Shown here piece by piece: positions 44,896 through 54,582 of a DNA stretch of 64,000 nucleotides; within the stretch, counting starts at the first letter, position 1, and the number at the start of each line of letters is the position of its first letter. The notes beneath the pieces are model-generated. The model worked only from the letters and a program-made list of their open reading frames with translations. It made no database searches and had not been told where the DNA came from. The position numbers and the translations under genes were made by a program. The DNA comes from Vicinamibacterales bacterium (GTDB lineage: Bacteria; Acidobacteriota; Vicinamibacteria; Vicinamibacterales; UBA2999), in contig JAWKHS010000014.1 of NCBI GenBank assembly GCA_041394705.1, positions 62,001 through 126,000 on the forward strand, in the 5' to 3' direction.

Positions 44896-46470
44896 ATGCG
44901 CAACGCCTTCGTCGCCGCCTCCGGCGCGACGCTGGCCCTCATCGCCGGCATCGCCGTCGTGTGGCCACCCGTGCTCTGGTCGCTGGTCGTCCTGGGACCC
45001 GTGATCCTCCGCGGCCTCGCCGACATCCTCCAGACGCGCCAGGCCGTGCGCCGCAACTTCCCCGTCATCGGGCACGGCCGCTACCTCCTCGAGAAGATCC
45101 GGCCCGAGATCAACCAGTACTTCGTCGAGAGCAACAGCGACGGGCGGCCGTTCAGCCGCAACGACCGGTCGGTCGTCTACCAGCGCGCCAAGGGCGAGCT
45201 GGACACGCTGCCGTTCGGCACCCAGCGCGACGTCTACGCCGTCGGGTACGAGTGGATCAACCACTCGCTGGCGCCGGTGGAGCCCGACCACGCGTGCAGC
45301 CGGGTCACCGTGGGGGGCGCCGCGTGCACGCAACCCTACTCGGCGTCGATCTTCAACGTGTCGGCGATGAGCTACGGCTCGCTCAGCAAGAACGCCGTCC
45401 TCGCCCTGAACACGGGCGCGCGCCTGGGCGGCTTCGCGCACAACACCGGCGAGGGCGGGCTGAGCCCCTACCACCTCGAACCCGGCGGCGACCTCATCTG
45501 GCAGATCGGCACGGGGTACTTCAGCTGCCGGACGCGCGATGGGCGCTTCGACGTGGACGAGTTCGCCAGGCGCGCCACGCTGCCGGCCGTCAGGATGATC
45601 GAGGTGAAGCTCTCGCAGGGCGCCAAGCCCGGCCACGGCGGGATCCTGCCGGCGGCGAAGCTCACGCCGGAGATCGTCGAGATCCGCGGCGTCGAGTCCG
45701 GGAAGGACGTCCTCTCGCCCCCCGCGCACACGGCGTTCACGACGCCGCTCGGCCTCATCCAGTTCCTGCAGACGCTGCGCGAGGCGTCGGGCGGCAAGCC
45801 CGTCGGCTTCAAGCTGTGCGTGGGCAAGCGGCACGAGTTCTTCGGCATCGTCAAGGCGATGCTCGACACGGGCGTCCGCCCGGACTTCATCACCGTCGAC
45901 GGCGCCGAGGGCGGCACCGGCGCCGCGCCGATGGAGTTCTCCGACTCGGTCGGCACGCCCCTGAACGACGGCCTCTCGTTCGTCCACAACGCGCTGGTCG
46001 GCGCCGGCATCCGCGACGACATCCGGCTCATCGCCTCCGGCAAGGTGAACACGGGCTTCCAGATCGCGGCCAAGATCGCGCTGGGCGCCGACATGTGCAA
46101 CGCCGCGAGGGCGATGATGTTCGCCCTGGGGTGCATCCAGGCCCTGCGCTGCAACACGAACCAGTGCCCGACGGGCGTCGCGACGCAGGATCCGGAACTG
46201 GTGCACGGCCTGCACGTCGGCGACAAGTCCGAACGCGTGGCACGCTTCCGCCGCGAGACGGTGAAGAGCTTCTTCGAGGTCCTCGGGGCCGCGGGCTTCC
46301 AGCAGCCGGCCGACCTCAAGCCGTGGTTCGTGATGCGCCGGGTGAGCTCCGGCGAGGTCAGGAGCTACCACGAGATCTATCCCACGGTGGAGCCGGGCGC
46401 GCTCCTCCAGGGGACGGTGAACGGCAGCCTGGGCCGTGCCTGGGATACGGCGCGACCGGACCGCTTCTGA
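44896..46470 (+). CDS. FMN-binding glutamate synthase family protein, membrane-anchored
   Basis: A 524-residue protein with an N-terminal hydrophobic segment (LALIAGIAVVWPPVLWSLVVLGPVI, cut here to its core), then the GltB FMN barrel: FNVSAMSYGSLSKNAV, GGFAHNTGEGGLSPYH, KPGHGGILPAAK and FITVDGAEGGTGAAP. The Cys ligands of a 3Fe-4S cluster are in CIQALRCNTNQCPTGVA. It lacks the glutaminase and GXGXG domains of full glutamate synthase. Archaeal-type and stand-alone family members of this size have poorly defined reactions; a membrane-linked amino-transfer or redox role is possible. A long leader exists after the upstream hairpin. Confidence 0.83.
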   Translation: MRNAFVAASGATLALIAGIAVVWPPVLWSLVVLGPVILRGLADILQTRQAVRRNFPVIGHGRYLLEKIRPEINQYFVESNSDGRPFSRNDRSVVYQRAKGELDTLPFGTQRDVYAVGYEWINHSLAPVEPDHACSRVTVGGAACTQPYSASIFNVSAMSYGSLSKNAVLALNTGARLGGFAHNTGEGGLSPYHLEPGGDLIWQIGTGYFSCRTRDGRFDVDEFARRATLPAVRMIEVKLSQGAKPGHGGILPAAKLTPEIVEIRGVESGKDVLSPPAHTAFTTPLGLIQFLQTLREASGGKPVGFKLCVGKRHEFFGIVKAMLDTGVRPDFITVDGAEGGTGAAPMEFSDSVGTPLNDGLSFVHNALVGAGIRDDIRLIASGKVNTGFQIAAKIALGADMCNAARAMMFALGCIQALRCNTNQCPTGVATQDPELVHGLHVGDKSERVARFRRETVKSFFEVLGAAGFQQPADLKPWFVMRRVSSGEVRSYHEIYPTVEPGALLQGTVNGSLGRAWDTARPDRF

Positions 46471-46480
46471 GCGGAACGCG

Positions 46481-46885
46481 ATGCTCCCGCCCGACGCGTC
46501 GACCGCCGACGTCCGCGACCTGATTCACCGCTACTACGCGAGCCTGTTTCCCAAGACGTGCCCGCACTGCGGCCGCGGCTTCCAGACCCTCCGCGAGTAC
46601 GTCGAGGCCACGGTGCCGGCAGGACGCTACATCTCCTACGACGTCGATGCCGGGCACTTCGCGCCGGAGCGCCTCGTCGGCACCTACGCCTTCGCCAACT
46701 GCCCCTGCGGCGACACGCTCGCGCTCGGCACGGACGGCCTGCCGCACGAGACGCGCCTCGCGCTGCTCGCGTGGGTCCAGGCCGAGGCGGCGCGCCGGTC
46801 CATGGCCGCGACGGAATTCCTCGACTGGCTCCGGACGACGCTCCGCCAGCAGATCCTGGCGGAATCGGGTCCGCCCGCGGCCTGA
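46481..46885 (+). CDS. Hypothetical protein with a CxxC zinc-type motif
   Basis: A 134-residue soluble protein. It has a TCPHCGRGF knuckle and a second Cys pair in FANCPCGDTLAL, which together could bind one zinc. Helical tails follow (LALLAWVQAEAARRS, EFLDWLRTTLRQQIL). There is no signal peptide. It starts 10 bases after the glutamate-synthase-like gene, with GGAA upstream, and is probably co-transcribed. I do not recognise a family or function. Confidence 0.6.
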   Translation: MLPPDASTADVRDLIHRYYASLFPKTCPHCGRGFQTLREYVEATVPAGRYISYDVDAGHFAPERLVGTYAFANCPCGDTLALGTDGLPHETRLALLAWVQAEAARRSMAATEFLDWLRTTLRQQILAESGPPAA

Positions 46886-46912
46886 GGCCGCGTCTGCGCG
46901 GGTCGGCCCGCG

Positions 46913-48769
<1,857 letters not shown>

Positions 48770-48775
48770 CTCTCC

Positions 48776-48781
48776 AGTATA
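48776..48781 (-). promoter_or_regulatory. -10 element of typA
   Basis: TATACT ends 6 bases before the ATG at 48769, with GGAGAG in between. No -35 is evident. Confidence 0.45.
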
Positions 48782-48791
48782 GGCCGGCCGC

Positions 48792-49901
48792 TCACCCGGC
48801 CGCGCGCCGGCGCCCCGGCGCCACCAGCGCCTTCGGGATCCGGTAGGCGGCGGCGTCCGCCAGCGCGTCGTTCAGTTCGTCGAGGCCATAGACACGCGCC
48901 CCGATCTCGCCCCACGGCACCCTGGCGGCGTGCCGGTCGAGCACCTGCACCGCCCGCAGGAAGTGCCCGGCCTCGCTGCCCCAGCAGCCGCGGATCTCCA
49001 GATGCTTGCGGTTGATCTGCTGGTGTGCGTTGACGATGCTGGGGCCGGCGTCCGTGTAGTGGCCGGCGATCACGTAGCGTCCGCCGTCGCGGATGAGTGC
49101 CGGCGCCTCCTCGACGGCGGCGGGGGCCCCGGAGGCCTCGATGGCGACGTCCACGCCCCTGCCGCCGGTCAGCGACCGCACGTGGGCGAGCCGTTCCTCC
49201 GGCGAGGTCGCCGTGAGGTCGAACGTCTCGTCGGCGCCCATCCGCCGCGCGAGGGCCAGCCGGTCGCCGGGCGCGCCGACGGCGATGACCAGGCCCGCCC
49301 CGGACAGCCGCGCGAGCGCGACGATGCTGAGCCCCACGGCGCCCGTCCCCTGGACGAGCACGGCGTCGGCCAGGCGGAGGGCCGCGCGGTCGATGGCGTG
49401 AACGGCCGTGATGAGCCCGCAGCCGCCGCCGATGTAGTCCTCGGAGCGCACGCGGTCGGGCAGCCGGGCCGCGACGACGCCGGGCTCCAGGTAGATGGCC
49501 TCGCTCCAGCCGCCGAAGAGGCCGTCCGCGGCGCCGTCCGTGATCCCGTAGACGCGGCGCGACGGACACTTCGTCGGCGTGCCGCTCACGGCGCACGCGT
49601 AGCAGCGGCCGCAGGTGCGGTGCACGTCGTAGAACACCACGCGGTCGCCCTCGCGGAGCGTGACCCCGTCGCCGCCGATCACCTCGCCGCGGATCTTCTC
49701 GGCGAACCCGATCGAGACGTGCCCTGGGATGAGCGGATACGGCACGCCTGACAGCCGCCCGTGCCAGAGATGCACGTCGGTGCCGCACACCTCCGAGTAC
49801 TCGGTGCGAAGCAGCATCCCGCCTGGCGCGATGTCCGGCTCGGGGAACGCCTGGATCTCGACGGGCTGATGGGGCGCGGGGATGACGGCGGCGTGGATCA
49901 T
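48792..49901 (-). CDS. Zinc-dependent medium-chain alcohol dehydrogenase
   Basis: A 369-residue MDR protein. The catalytic zinc ligands lie in YSEVCGTDVHLWHG and LIPGHVSIGFAEK, and the structural zinc Cys in CGRCYACAVSGTPTKC. The Rossmann fold is AVLVQGTGAVGLSIVALA, and GGRGVDVAIEASG follows. The typical GHE of the catalytic site is GHV here (PLIPGHVSIGF), so the ligand set is slightly altered. It could act on sugars, threonine-like alcohols or polyols. The start ATG has no Shine-Dalgarno; the 7-base repeat array begins 3 bases before it. It is divergent from the FmdB gene. Confidence 0.83.
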   Translation of the reverse strand: MIHAAVIPAPHQPVEIQAFPEPDIAPGGMLLRTEYSEVCGTDVHLWHGRLSGVPYPLIPGHVSIGFAEKIRGEVIGGDGVTLREGDRVVFYDVHRTCGRCYACAVSGTPTKCPSRRVYGITDGAADGLFGGWSEAIYLEPGVVAARLPDRVRSEDYIGGGCGLITAVHAIDRAALRLADAVLVQGTGAVGLSIVALARLSGAGLVIAVGAPGDRLALARRMGADETFDLTATSPEERLAHVRSLTGGRGVDVAIEASGAPAAVEEAPALIRDGGRYVIAGHYTDAGPSIVNAHQQINRKHLEIRGCWGSEAGHFLRAVQVLDRHAARVPWGEIGARVYGLDELNDALADAAAYRIPKALVAPGRRRAAG

Positions 49902-49903
49902 GG

Positions 49904-49938
49904 GGGTCTCGGGTCCAGGGGGCCGGGTCCAGGAGCGG
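49904..49938 (+). repeat. Five 7-base G-rich repeats abutting the alcohol dehydrogenase start
   Basis: GGGTCTC, GGGTCCA, GGGGGCC, GGGTCCA and GGAGCGG. The first four give runs of three or more G spaced by 2-4 bases, a quadruplex pattern on the plus strand. It lies 3 bases before the minus-strand start codon. Confidence 0.65.
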
Positions 49939-50008
49939 GACCGATGAAATCCTAACTCCGACGAACGGCGGGCGGCGGACCATGGAACGGCGGGCCGCTC
50001 CGGAGCAG

Positions 50009-50036
50009 CCCCGGGACCCGGACCCCGGGCCCCGCC
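50009..50036 (-). repeat. Four 7-base C-rich repeats before the FmdB gene
   Basis: CCCCGGG, ACCCGGA, CCCCGGG and CCCCGCC give four C-runs. The minus strand fits a G-quadruplex. The array lies 5 bases before the -10 at 50042. Confidence 0.65.
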
Positions 50037-50041
50037 TGCGC

Positions 50042-50047
50042 TATCCT
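50042..50047 (+). promoter_or_regulatory. -10 element of the FmdB gene
   Basis: TATCCT ends 6 bases before the ATG at 50054, with no Shine-Dalgarno. The placement fits a start of transcription at the ATG. Confidence 0.5.
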
Positions 50048-50053
50048 GTCCCC

Positions 50054-50284
50054 ATGCCGCTCTACGAGTACCACTGCCAGGACTGCGATCACGACTTCGA
50101 GCTGCTCGTGCGGGAGTCGACCACCCTCGAGTGCCCCACGTGCCACGGGCGGAAGCTCGAGAAGCAGCTCTCGGTGTTCGCGGTGGGCGCGGAGGGGCGG
50201 TCGACCCCGATCCGGACGCCGGCCGCTGGCCCCTGTGGGTCGTGCGGGCATCCCGACGGCCCGGGCTCCTGCTCGGTGCACTAG
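50054..50284 (+). CDS. FmdB family zinc ribbon protein
   Basis: A 76-residue protein opening with MPLYEYHCQDCDHDFELLV, the FmdB-type zinc ribbon. The second Cys pair is in ECPTCHGRKLEKQLS. The C-terminal half carries two more Cys pairs (GPCGSCGH, GSCSVH). FmdB proteins were first linked to formamidase and amidase regulation, but their real role is unclear. It precedes the cytochrome c gene by 12 bases and may share its transcript. Confidence 0.85.
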   Translation: MPLYEYHCQDCDHDFELLVRESTTLECPTCHGRKLEKQLSVFAVGAEGRSTPIRTPAAGPCGSCGHPDGPGSCSVH

Positions 50285-50296
50285 CCGCCCGCTGGG

Positions 50297-50926
50297 GTGC
50301 AGGCCGTGAGGGTCCTCCGCCTGGTCTGGCACGGCTTGGCGCTGGTCGGTGTGGCGGCCATCGGTGGCGGGGCGTGGTTTGCGTCCCAGGGCGTGTCTTC
50401 CACGGCCACGCCGGGCGCCCTCGAAACCCGCGTCGCCCGGACCGCGCGGCACCTCCTGATACCGGCGGTCGCCCGGCACCGCGCCAACCCCGTGTCCGAG
50501 TCTCCGCTGGTCCTGGAGGTCGCCCGGGCGCACTGGGCCGACCACTGCGCGAGCTGTCACGCCAACGACGGGTCGGGACAGACGGCCATGGGACAGCGCC
50601 TCTACCCGAAGGCGCCAGACATGCGCCTCCCCGCCACGCAAGCCCTCAGCGACGGCGAGCTCTTCCACATCATCGAGCACGGCGTGAAGCTCACGGGCAT
50701 GCCGGCCTGGGGGACCGGGACGCCGGGCAGCGAGCAGGAATCGTGGGAGCTCGTGCGGTTCATCCGGCACCTCCCGTCGCTCTCGGAGGACGAGCTGGCG
50801 GAGATGGACGAGCTCAATCCGCGCAGCCGGGCCGAGTGGCAGGAGCTCGAAGACGAGCGGCGCTTCCTGTCTGGTACACTCGACGTGCCCGATGTGCCCC
50901 CGCACGGGGTCAGGCATCGTCCGTAG
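50297..50926 (+). CDS. Membrane-anchored monoheme cytochrome c
   Basis: A 209-residue protein with an N-terminal membrane anchor (LVWHGLALVGVAAIGGGAWF) and one heme-binding motif CASCH (residues 84-88). A distal Met ligand is likely in KLTGMPAWG. The fold is a short class I cytochrome c typical of electron transfer from dehydrogenases. A charged C-terminal extension (DELAEMDELNPRSRAEWQEL) is unusual. The start is GTG 50297. It could be an electron acceptor for the PQQ- or FMN-type enzymes, though these are 10 kb away. Confidence 0.8.
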   Translation: MQAVRVLRLVWHGLALVGVAAIGGGAWFASQGVSSTATPGALETRVARTARHLLIPAVARHRANPVSESPLVLEVARAHWADHCASCHANDGSGQTAMGQRLYPKAPDMRLPATQALSDGELFHIIEHGVKLTGMPAWGTGTPGSEQESWELVRFIRHLPSLSEDELAEMDELNPRSRAEWQELEDERRFLSGTLDVPDVPPHGVRHRP

Positions 50927-50942
50927 TTCCGGGAGGCTCTCG

Positions 50943-51263
50943 ATGAACCGACGTGCGTTCGTGCTCGCCCTGGCCGCCAGCACCGTGCCGGCCGCCGTCG
51001 CGCTGGGCCACGAGGGCCACGATCACAAGATCGTCGGCCACGTCGCCGAGGTGACCGCCGGGACGCTCGTCGTGAAGGCCGTGAAGGGCGGCGCACTCTC
51101 GTCGATCGCCATCACGGCGGCGACCAAGATCACCAAGGGCCGCATGAAGATGGCCGCGACGGACCTGAAGGTCGGCGACCGCGTCGTCGTCAACATCGGC
51201 AGCGGCAAGACGCCGCTGGTCGCGAAGGCCGTGCAAATCGGCACGGCAGCCGCGACGCGCTGA
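50943..51263 (+). CDS. Small exported His-rich protein (DUF5666-like fold)
   Basis: A 106-residue protein with a signal peptide (AFVLALAASTVPAAVALG) followed by a His-rich GHEGHDHK that could bind metal. It then has a beta-barrel domain (IVGHVAEVTAGTLVVKAV, AATKITKG, DLKVGDRVVVNIG) resembling DUF5666-type OB-like domains. The ATG at 50943 has GGAGG upstream, 7-8 bases away. It lies between the cytochrome c and the universal stress protein genes. It may bind copper, but this is only suggested by the His cluster. Confidence 0.7.
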   Translation: MNRRAFVLALAASTVPAAVALGHEGHDHKIVGHVAEVTAGTLVVKAVKGGALSSIAITAATKITKGRMKMAATDLKVGDRVVVNIGSGKTPLVAKAVQIGTAAATR

Positions 51264-51276
51264 GCGCCGCGCCGGC

Positions 51277-52176
51277 ATGTCGATTGCGACGTCGATTCTC
51301 TGTCCCGTCGACTTCTCGCCCGACGCCGAGCGCGCCTTGCGGCATGCCGTCGCCCTGGCCGGCAGCGCCGGCGCGCGCCTCACGCTCCTCACCGTCAACG
51401 ACCCGATTCTCGTCACCGCCCTGAAAGTGACGGGCCGCCAGGACGCCCTCCGCCGCCAGATCCAGGAGGCGCTCCAGGACACCCTCGCGCGCGTCCCCAC
51501 GCCGGCGCCTCCCGTGGTCCCGGCCATCGACGTCGCCACGGGCAGCCCCGCGACCGAGATCCTGGAGGCGGTCACCCGCGTGGAGGCCGACCTCGTGGTC
51601 ATCGGGACGCGCGGGCTCGGTCGGGCCGGCCAGCTGCTCTTCGGGTCCACCACGGAACGCGTGCTCCACGCCGCGAGCGTGCCGGTGCTCGTCGTGCCGG
51701 ACTACGCGCCCGAGCGGATGAGCATCGAGCTCGGCGTGACCCGCTACACGGTCCATCGCGTGATCGCGGCTGCCGGCCTCGACCCGGCCGATGCCGTCGT
51801 GGCGGCGTCGGCCGCCGCCTGGGCCCGCGAGTGCGCCGCCGGCCTCACCCTCGCTCACGTCTGCGCCGCGCCGCCGACGCCGTCATGGTGGCCGTTCCCG
51901 GCCGCAGCGGCCGAGGACGACCGCCTCGAGTCCGCGATGGAGCAGCTCGCAACGCTGGGGCGCACCGTGGAGCACCCGACGCCCGTGGGGCTCGAAGTAC
52001 GGCGCGGGCACGTCGCCAGCGAACTGGCCGCGCTCGCCCGCGAGGCCGATGCCGGCATGGTCGTGCTCTCACGCGGCGCCGGCACCCACCGGTTGGGCGC
52101 TACTGCGTACCGGGTCGCCGTGTCCGCTCACGTGCCGACGCTGGTCGTCTCCGCCCCGCCGCCGCCCGCCGCCTGA
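51277..52176 (+). CDS. Universal stress protein, two Usp domains
   Basis: A 299-residue protein with two Usp domains. The first (residues 1-145) opens SILCPVDFSPDAERALRHAV and has the ATP-binding GTRGLGRAGQLLFGSTTERVL. The second (about 150-299) retains LEVRRGHVASELAALAREADAGMVVLSRGAG but not a clear nucleotide loop. Tandem Usp proteins often bind ATP in only one half. It follows the His-rich protein by 13 bases, probably in the same operon. It likely responds to stress or redox state. Confidence 0.87.
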   Translation: MSIATSILCPVDFSPDAERALRHAVALAGSAGARLTLLTVNDPILVTALKVTGRQDALRRQIQEALQDTLARVPTPAPPVVPAIDVATGSPATEILEAVTRVEADLVVIGTRGLGRAGQLLFGSTTERVLHAASVPVLVVPDYAPERMSIELGVTRYTVHRVIAAAGLDPADAVVAASAAAWARECAAGLTLAHVCAAPPTPSWWPFPAAAAEDDRLESAMEQLATLGRTVEHPTPVGLEVRRGHVASELAALAREADAGMVVLSRGAGTHRLGATAYRVAVSAHVPTLVVSAPPPPAA

Positions 52177-52197
52177 GGCGCCCTGGCCCGAGCGAGG

Positions 52198-53910
52198 TCA
52201 GTACGCGCTCGTCAGCGCGGCGGCCGAGGTGAAGTGCGGCGCGATGTCCACGGGCACGTCGGCCAGCTTGTCGAGCACGGCCTGCGTGGTCGGCCGGATC
52301 ACGCCGAGCGTCTCGAGCATCCCTTTCGCCTTCGCGTAGTCGCCCTCGGCCTGCAGCGTCATGAACTCGCGAGTGAGCGAGACGACGGCCTCGCGGATCT
52401 TCGACGCGTCCACGGCGAACGTGCCGTCGGGATTCACGGTGAAGGCGCCCTGGTCGAGCAGGTAGTTCAGCTGCACCGCCTGGCCGCGGCCGTGTGCCTC
52501 GGTGATGCCGAAGCGGACGGACCGGAACGCCGAGGCGAGGAACGTCGTGTACATCGTCCGCTCGAACTCCTTCGGCAGCTGGCCCTTGTCCACCAGGAAC
52601 TGCAGCGCGAAGAGCCCAGAGATGTCCGCCTTGGCTTCCTCGATGGCGCTGTAGGTGTCCTTGAGCTCCTGGCGCACGGTGGTGGCGCGGCCGTTCACGG
52701 TGATGCCGTGGGGCCCGAGGCCGTGCATCAGCTCGTGCATGAGGATGTGCGTGAAGAAGGCGTCGAAGGCGACGTTGGCACGGTCGGCCGGAGCGAGCGC
52801 GATCTGGGAAATGGGCACCAGCACCTTGTCGAACTTGGCCTGCTGGTTGTTCTTGAGCATGATCCGCTTGCTGCCCTTCTCGCGGATCACCCGCTCGTCG
52901 TTGGGCAGGTTGAAGGCCGCCGTCTGGACGCCGCGGTTGCCGTCGCCGGACGAGAACACGGTGTTGACGACGGCGATCGGCGCCATGGCGCCGAGCGCGG
53001 GGTTCCGGTACTTCGGATCGATCGGCAGGTGGTTCTCGATGTCCTGGAGCGCCCCCGCGAACTGCTGCAGCTTGTCGGACTCCGCCTGGTCCTTCACCGT
53101 GATGAAGGCCTCGAACGCCGCCTTGTAGTTGAACCACTCGTCCTCGTAGACCTCGTAGGGACCGATGGTCGGCTCGATGGAGGCGTCGAGCTCCATCCAC
53201 CTGACGTCGCTCTCGTAGTAGTCGTTCGAGAGGAAGGCGGCCGCCCGGGCCTCGAGGAACGCCTTGAGCGACGGTTGCGTGGTGGCCGCCGCGGCCTCGC
53301 GCAGGTGCGCGGCCGCGAGCGCCAGCTCGCTCTGGTATTCCACGTTGTACGGCACGGCGACCAGTTGTCCCGCGCTCCCGCGGCGGATCGTGGTGAAGAA
53401 GCCGGTGGCCGCCTGGCGGGCCGGGCCGGACAGGGCGGCGATCCACCGCTCGACCTCGTCCTTCGTCGCGCCGGCGGGATAGTAGTTCGCGGCGGGCGGC
53501 TTCTCCGGCGCGCCGGGCACGAAGGCCTCGTTGTGGTCGATGCGCGACCACGGCCCCTTGTTCAGCCAGAAGTACTCGAGCCGCGCCCGGCCGAGGGGCG
53601 ACGTGTCGGCGACGAGCGTGGTCAACACGGCCTCGTTGCCGGCCCAGACCTGGCGGAGGAACAGCGCGTCCATGACCTGGGCCGCGCGAATCATGTGCGC
53701 CAGGGCCCGGCGTTCGGAGTCGGGCAGGCCGGACACGTCCGCCGACAGGTCCGTAGGTGCGAACCGCTTCGACTTGGCTTCGAGCGCCGTCATGGCCGGG
53801 TCGCTGCGCTCGGGCACGGCGGCTGGCGGCGCGGGTGGCGGCCCCGCGCACGCCGAGACGAGGACGAGCGGCGCGAGGGTGGAGAGCAGGAGGACGCGAG
53901 GGTTGGGCAT
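52198..53910 (-). CDS. M49-like (dipeptidyl-peptidase III family) zinc lipoprotein
   Basis: A 570-residue protein with lipobox LVSAC (Cys21). The zinc site is HILMHELMHGLGPH, and a second acidic motif IEEAKADISGLFAL provides the third ligand as in M49 enzymes. Classical DPP III has HELLGH with one extra residue; the HELMHGLGPH form resembles the variant found fused to some Nudix proteins. It may cleave peptides or another substrate in the periplasm. The signal peptide and lipobox fix the start at 53910. Convergent with the universal stress protein gene, 21 bases apart. Confidence 0.72.
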   Translation of the reverse strand: MPNPRVLLLSTLAPLVLVSACAGPPPAPPAAVPERSDPAMTALEAKSKRFAPTDLSADVSGLPDSERRALAHMIRAAQVMDALFLRQVWAGNEAVLTTLVADTSPLGRARLEYFWLNKGPWSRIDHNEAFVPGAPEKPPAANYYPAGATKDEVERWIAALSGPARQAATGFFTTIRRGSAGQLVAVPYNVEYQSELALAAAHLREAAAATTQPSLKAFLEARAAAFLSNDYYESDVRWMELDASIEPTIGPYEVYEDEWFNYKAAFEAFITVKDQAESDKLQQFAGALQDIENHLPIDPKYRNPALGAMAPIAVVNTVFSSGDGNRGVQTAAFNLPNDERVIREKGSKRIMLKNNQQAKFDKVLVPISQIALAPADRANVAFDAFFTHILMHELMHGLGPHGITVNGRATTVRQELKDTYSAIEEAKADISGLFALQFLVDKGQLPKEFERTMYTTFLASAFRSVRFGITEAHGRGQAVQLNYLLDQGAFTVNPDGTFAVDASKIREAVVSLTREFMTLQAEGDYAKAKGMLETLGVIRPTTQAVLDKLADVPVDIAPHFTSAAALTSAY

Positions 53911-53943
53911 GGGAGAACGCGCGCAGGCCGAGCCTGCCAGGAA

Positions 53944-54498
53944 TCAGTGGACACCGGACACGCCGAGCAGATGCCCCGGATCGGCCCCGAGCCGCTCGAT
54001 GGCCCGGTCCCACATCTCGTCGGGCTCGCCGAAGATCAGATCCGCCCCGACCGGCACGAGCAGCCACGAGGACTGTGCGAGCTCGGCATCGAGCTGCCCG
54101 GCCGACCAGCCCGCGTACCCGATCCCCACCCGGACGTCGGCGGAGGGCGGCGACTGGAGCGCCGCGCAGAGCGCGCCGAGCGAGCGCGTCAGGAACACGC
54201 CATCGGCGATCTCGGTGGCGTCGCTGTCGAGGCCGGCGCGCGAGGTCAACACCCAGGCGAACCGCGGGTCGACCGGGCCGCCCGTGAACAAGTACACGTC
54301 GTCGCGGATCTCGACCGTGGGCACCGTCTCGACGACCTCGTTGGCCGGCTGCGCCATGGGCCGGTTCACGACCAGCCCGAAGGCGCCCTCGGGGCCGTAC
54401 GCGCACAAGAGGACGACGGCCTTCGAGAAATTCGGGTCGTCCAGCTGCGGCATCGAGATGAGCATCATGGGGGCGAGGGCCGATGCGTCATCGCTCAT
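53944..54498 (-). CDS. YqgE/AlgH family protein
   Basis: A 184-residue soluble protein with the family signature: the opening MMLISMPQLDDPNFSKAVVLLCAYGPEGAFGLVVNRP, LFTGGPVDP and VRVGIGYAGWSAGQLDAEL, followed by WLLVPV. AlgH/YqgE proteins affect alginate regulation and are found with YqgF in some species; the molecular function is still open. TAGGAT lies 6 bases upstream of the ATG, suggesting a leaderless transcript. It is divergent from the S9 peptidase gene, with 84 bases between the starts. Confidence 0.88.
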   Translation of the reverse strand: MSDDASALAPMMLISMPQLDDPNFSKAVVLLCAYGPEGAFGLVVNRPMAQPANEVVETVPTVEIRDDVYLFTGGPVDPRFAWVLTSRAGLDSDATEIADGVFLTRSLGALCAALQSPPSADVRVGIGYAGWSAGQLDAELAQSSWLLVPVGADLIFGEPDEMWDRAIERLGADPGHLLGVSGVH

Positions 54499-54504
54499 GC
54501 CCCC

Positions 54505-54510
54505 ATCCTA
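54505..54510 (-). promoter_or_regulatory. -10-like hexamer of the YqgE gene
   Basis: TAGGAT ends 6 bases before the ATG at 54498. It matches the position of the other close -10 elements in this window. Confidence 0.4.
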
Positions 54511-54570
54511 CCCCCAACACCCGCCGCCGCGCCCGCCGCGGGCCGCGCGTCATTCCGGGCCGTCTGCGGC

Positions 54571-54576
54571 TATGCT
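54571..54576 (+). promoter_or_regulatory. -10 element of the S9 peptidase gene
   Basis: TATGCT ends 6 bases before the ATG at 54583, and no Shine-Dalgarno is seen. Confidence 0.5.
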
Positions 54577-54582
54577 GCCCTC

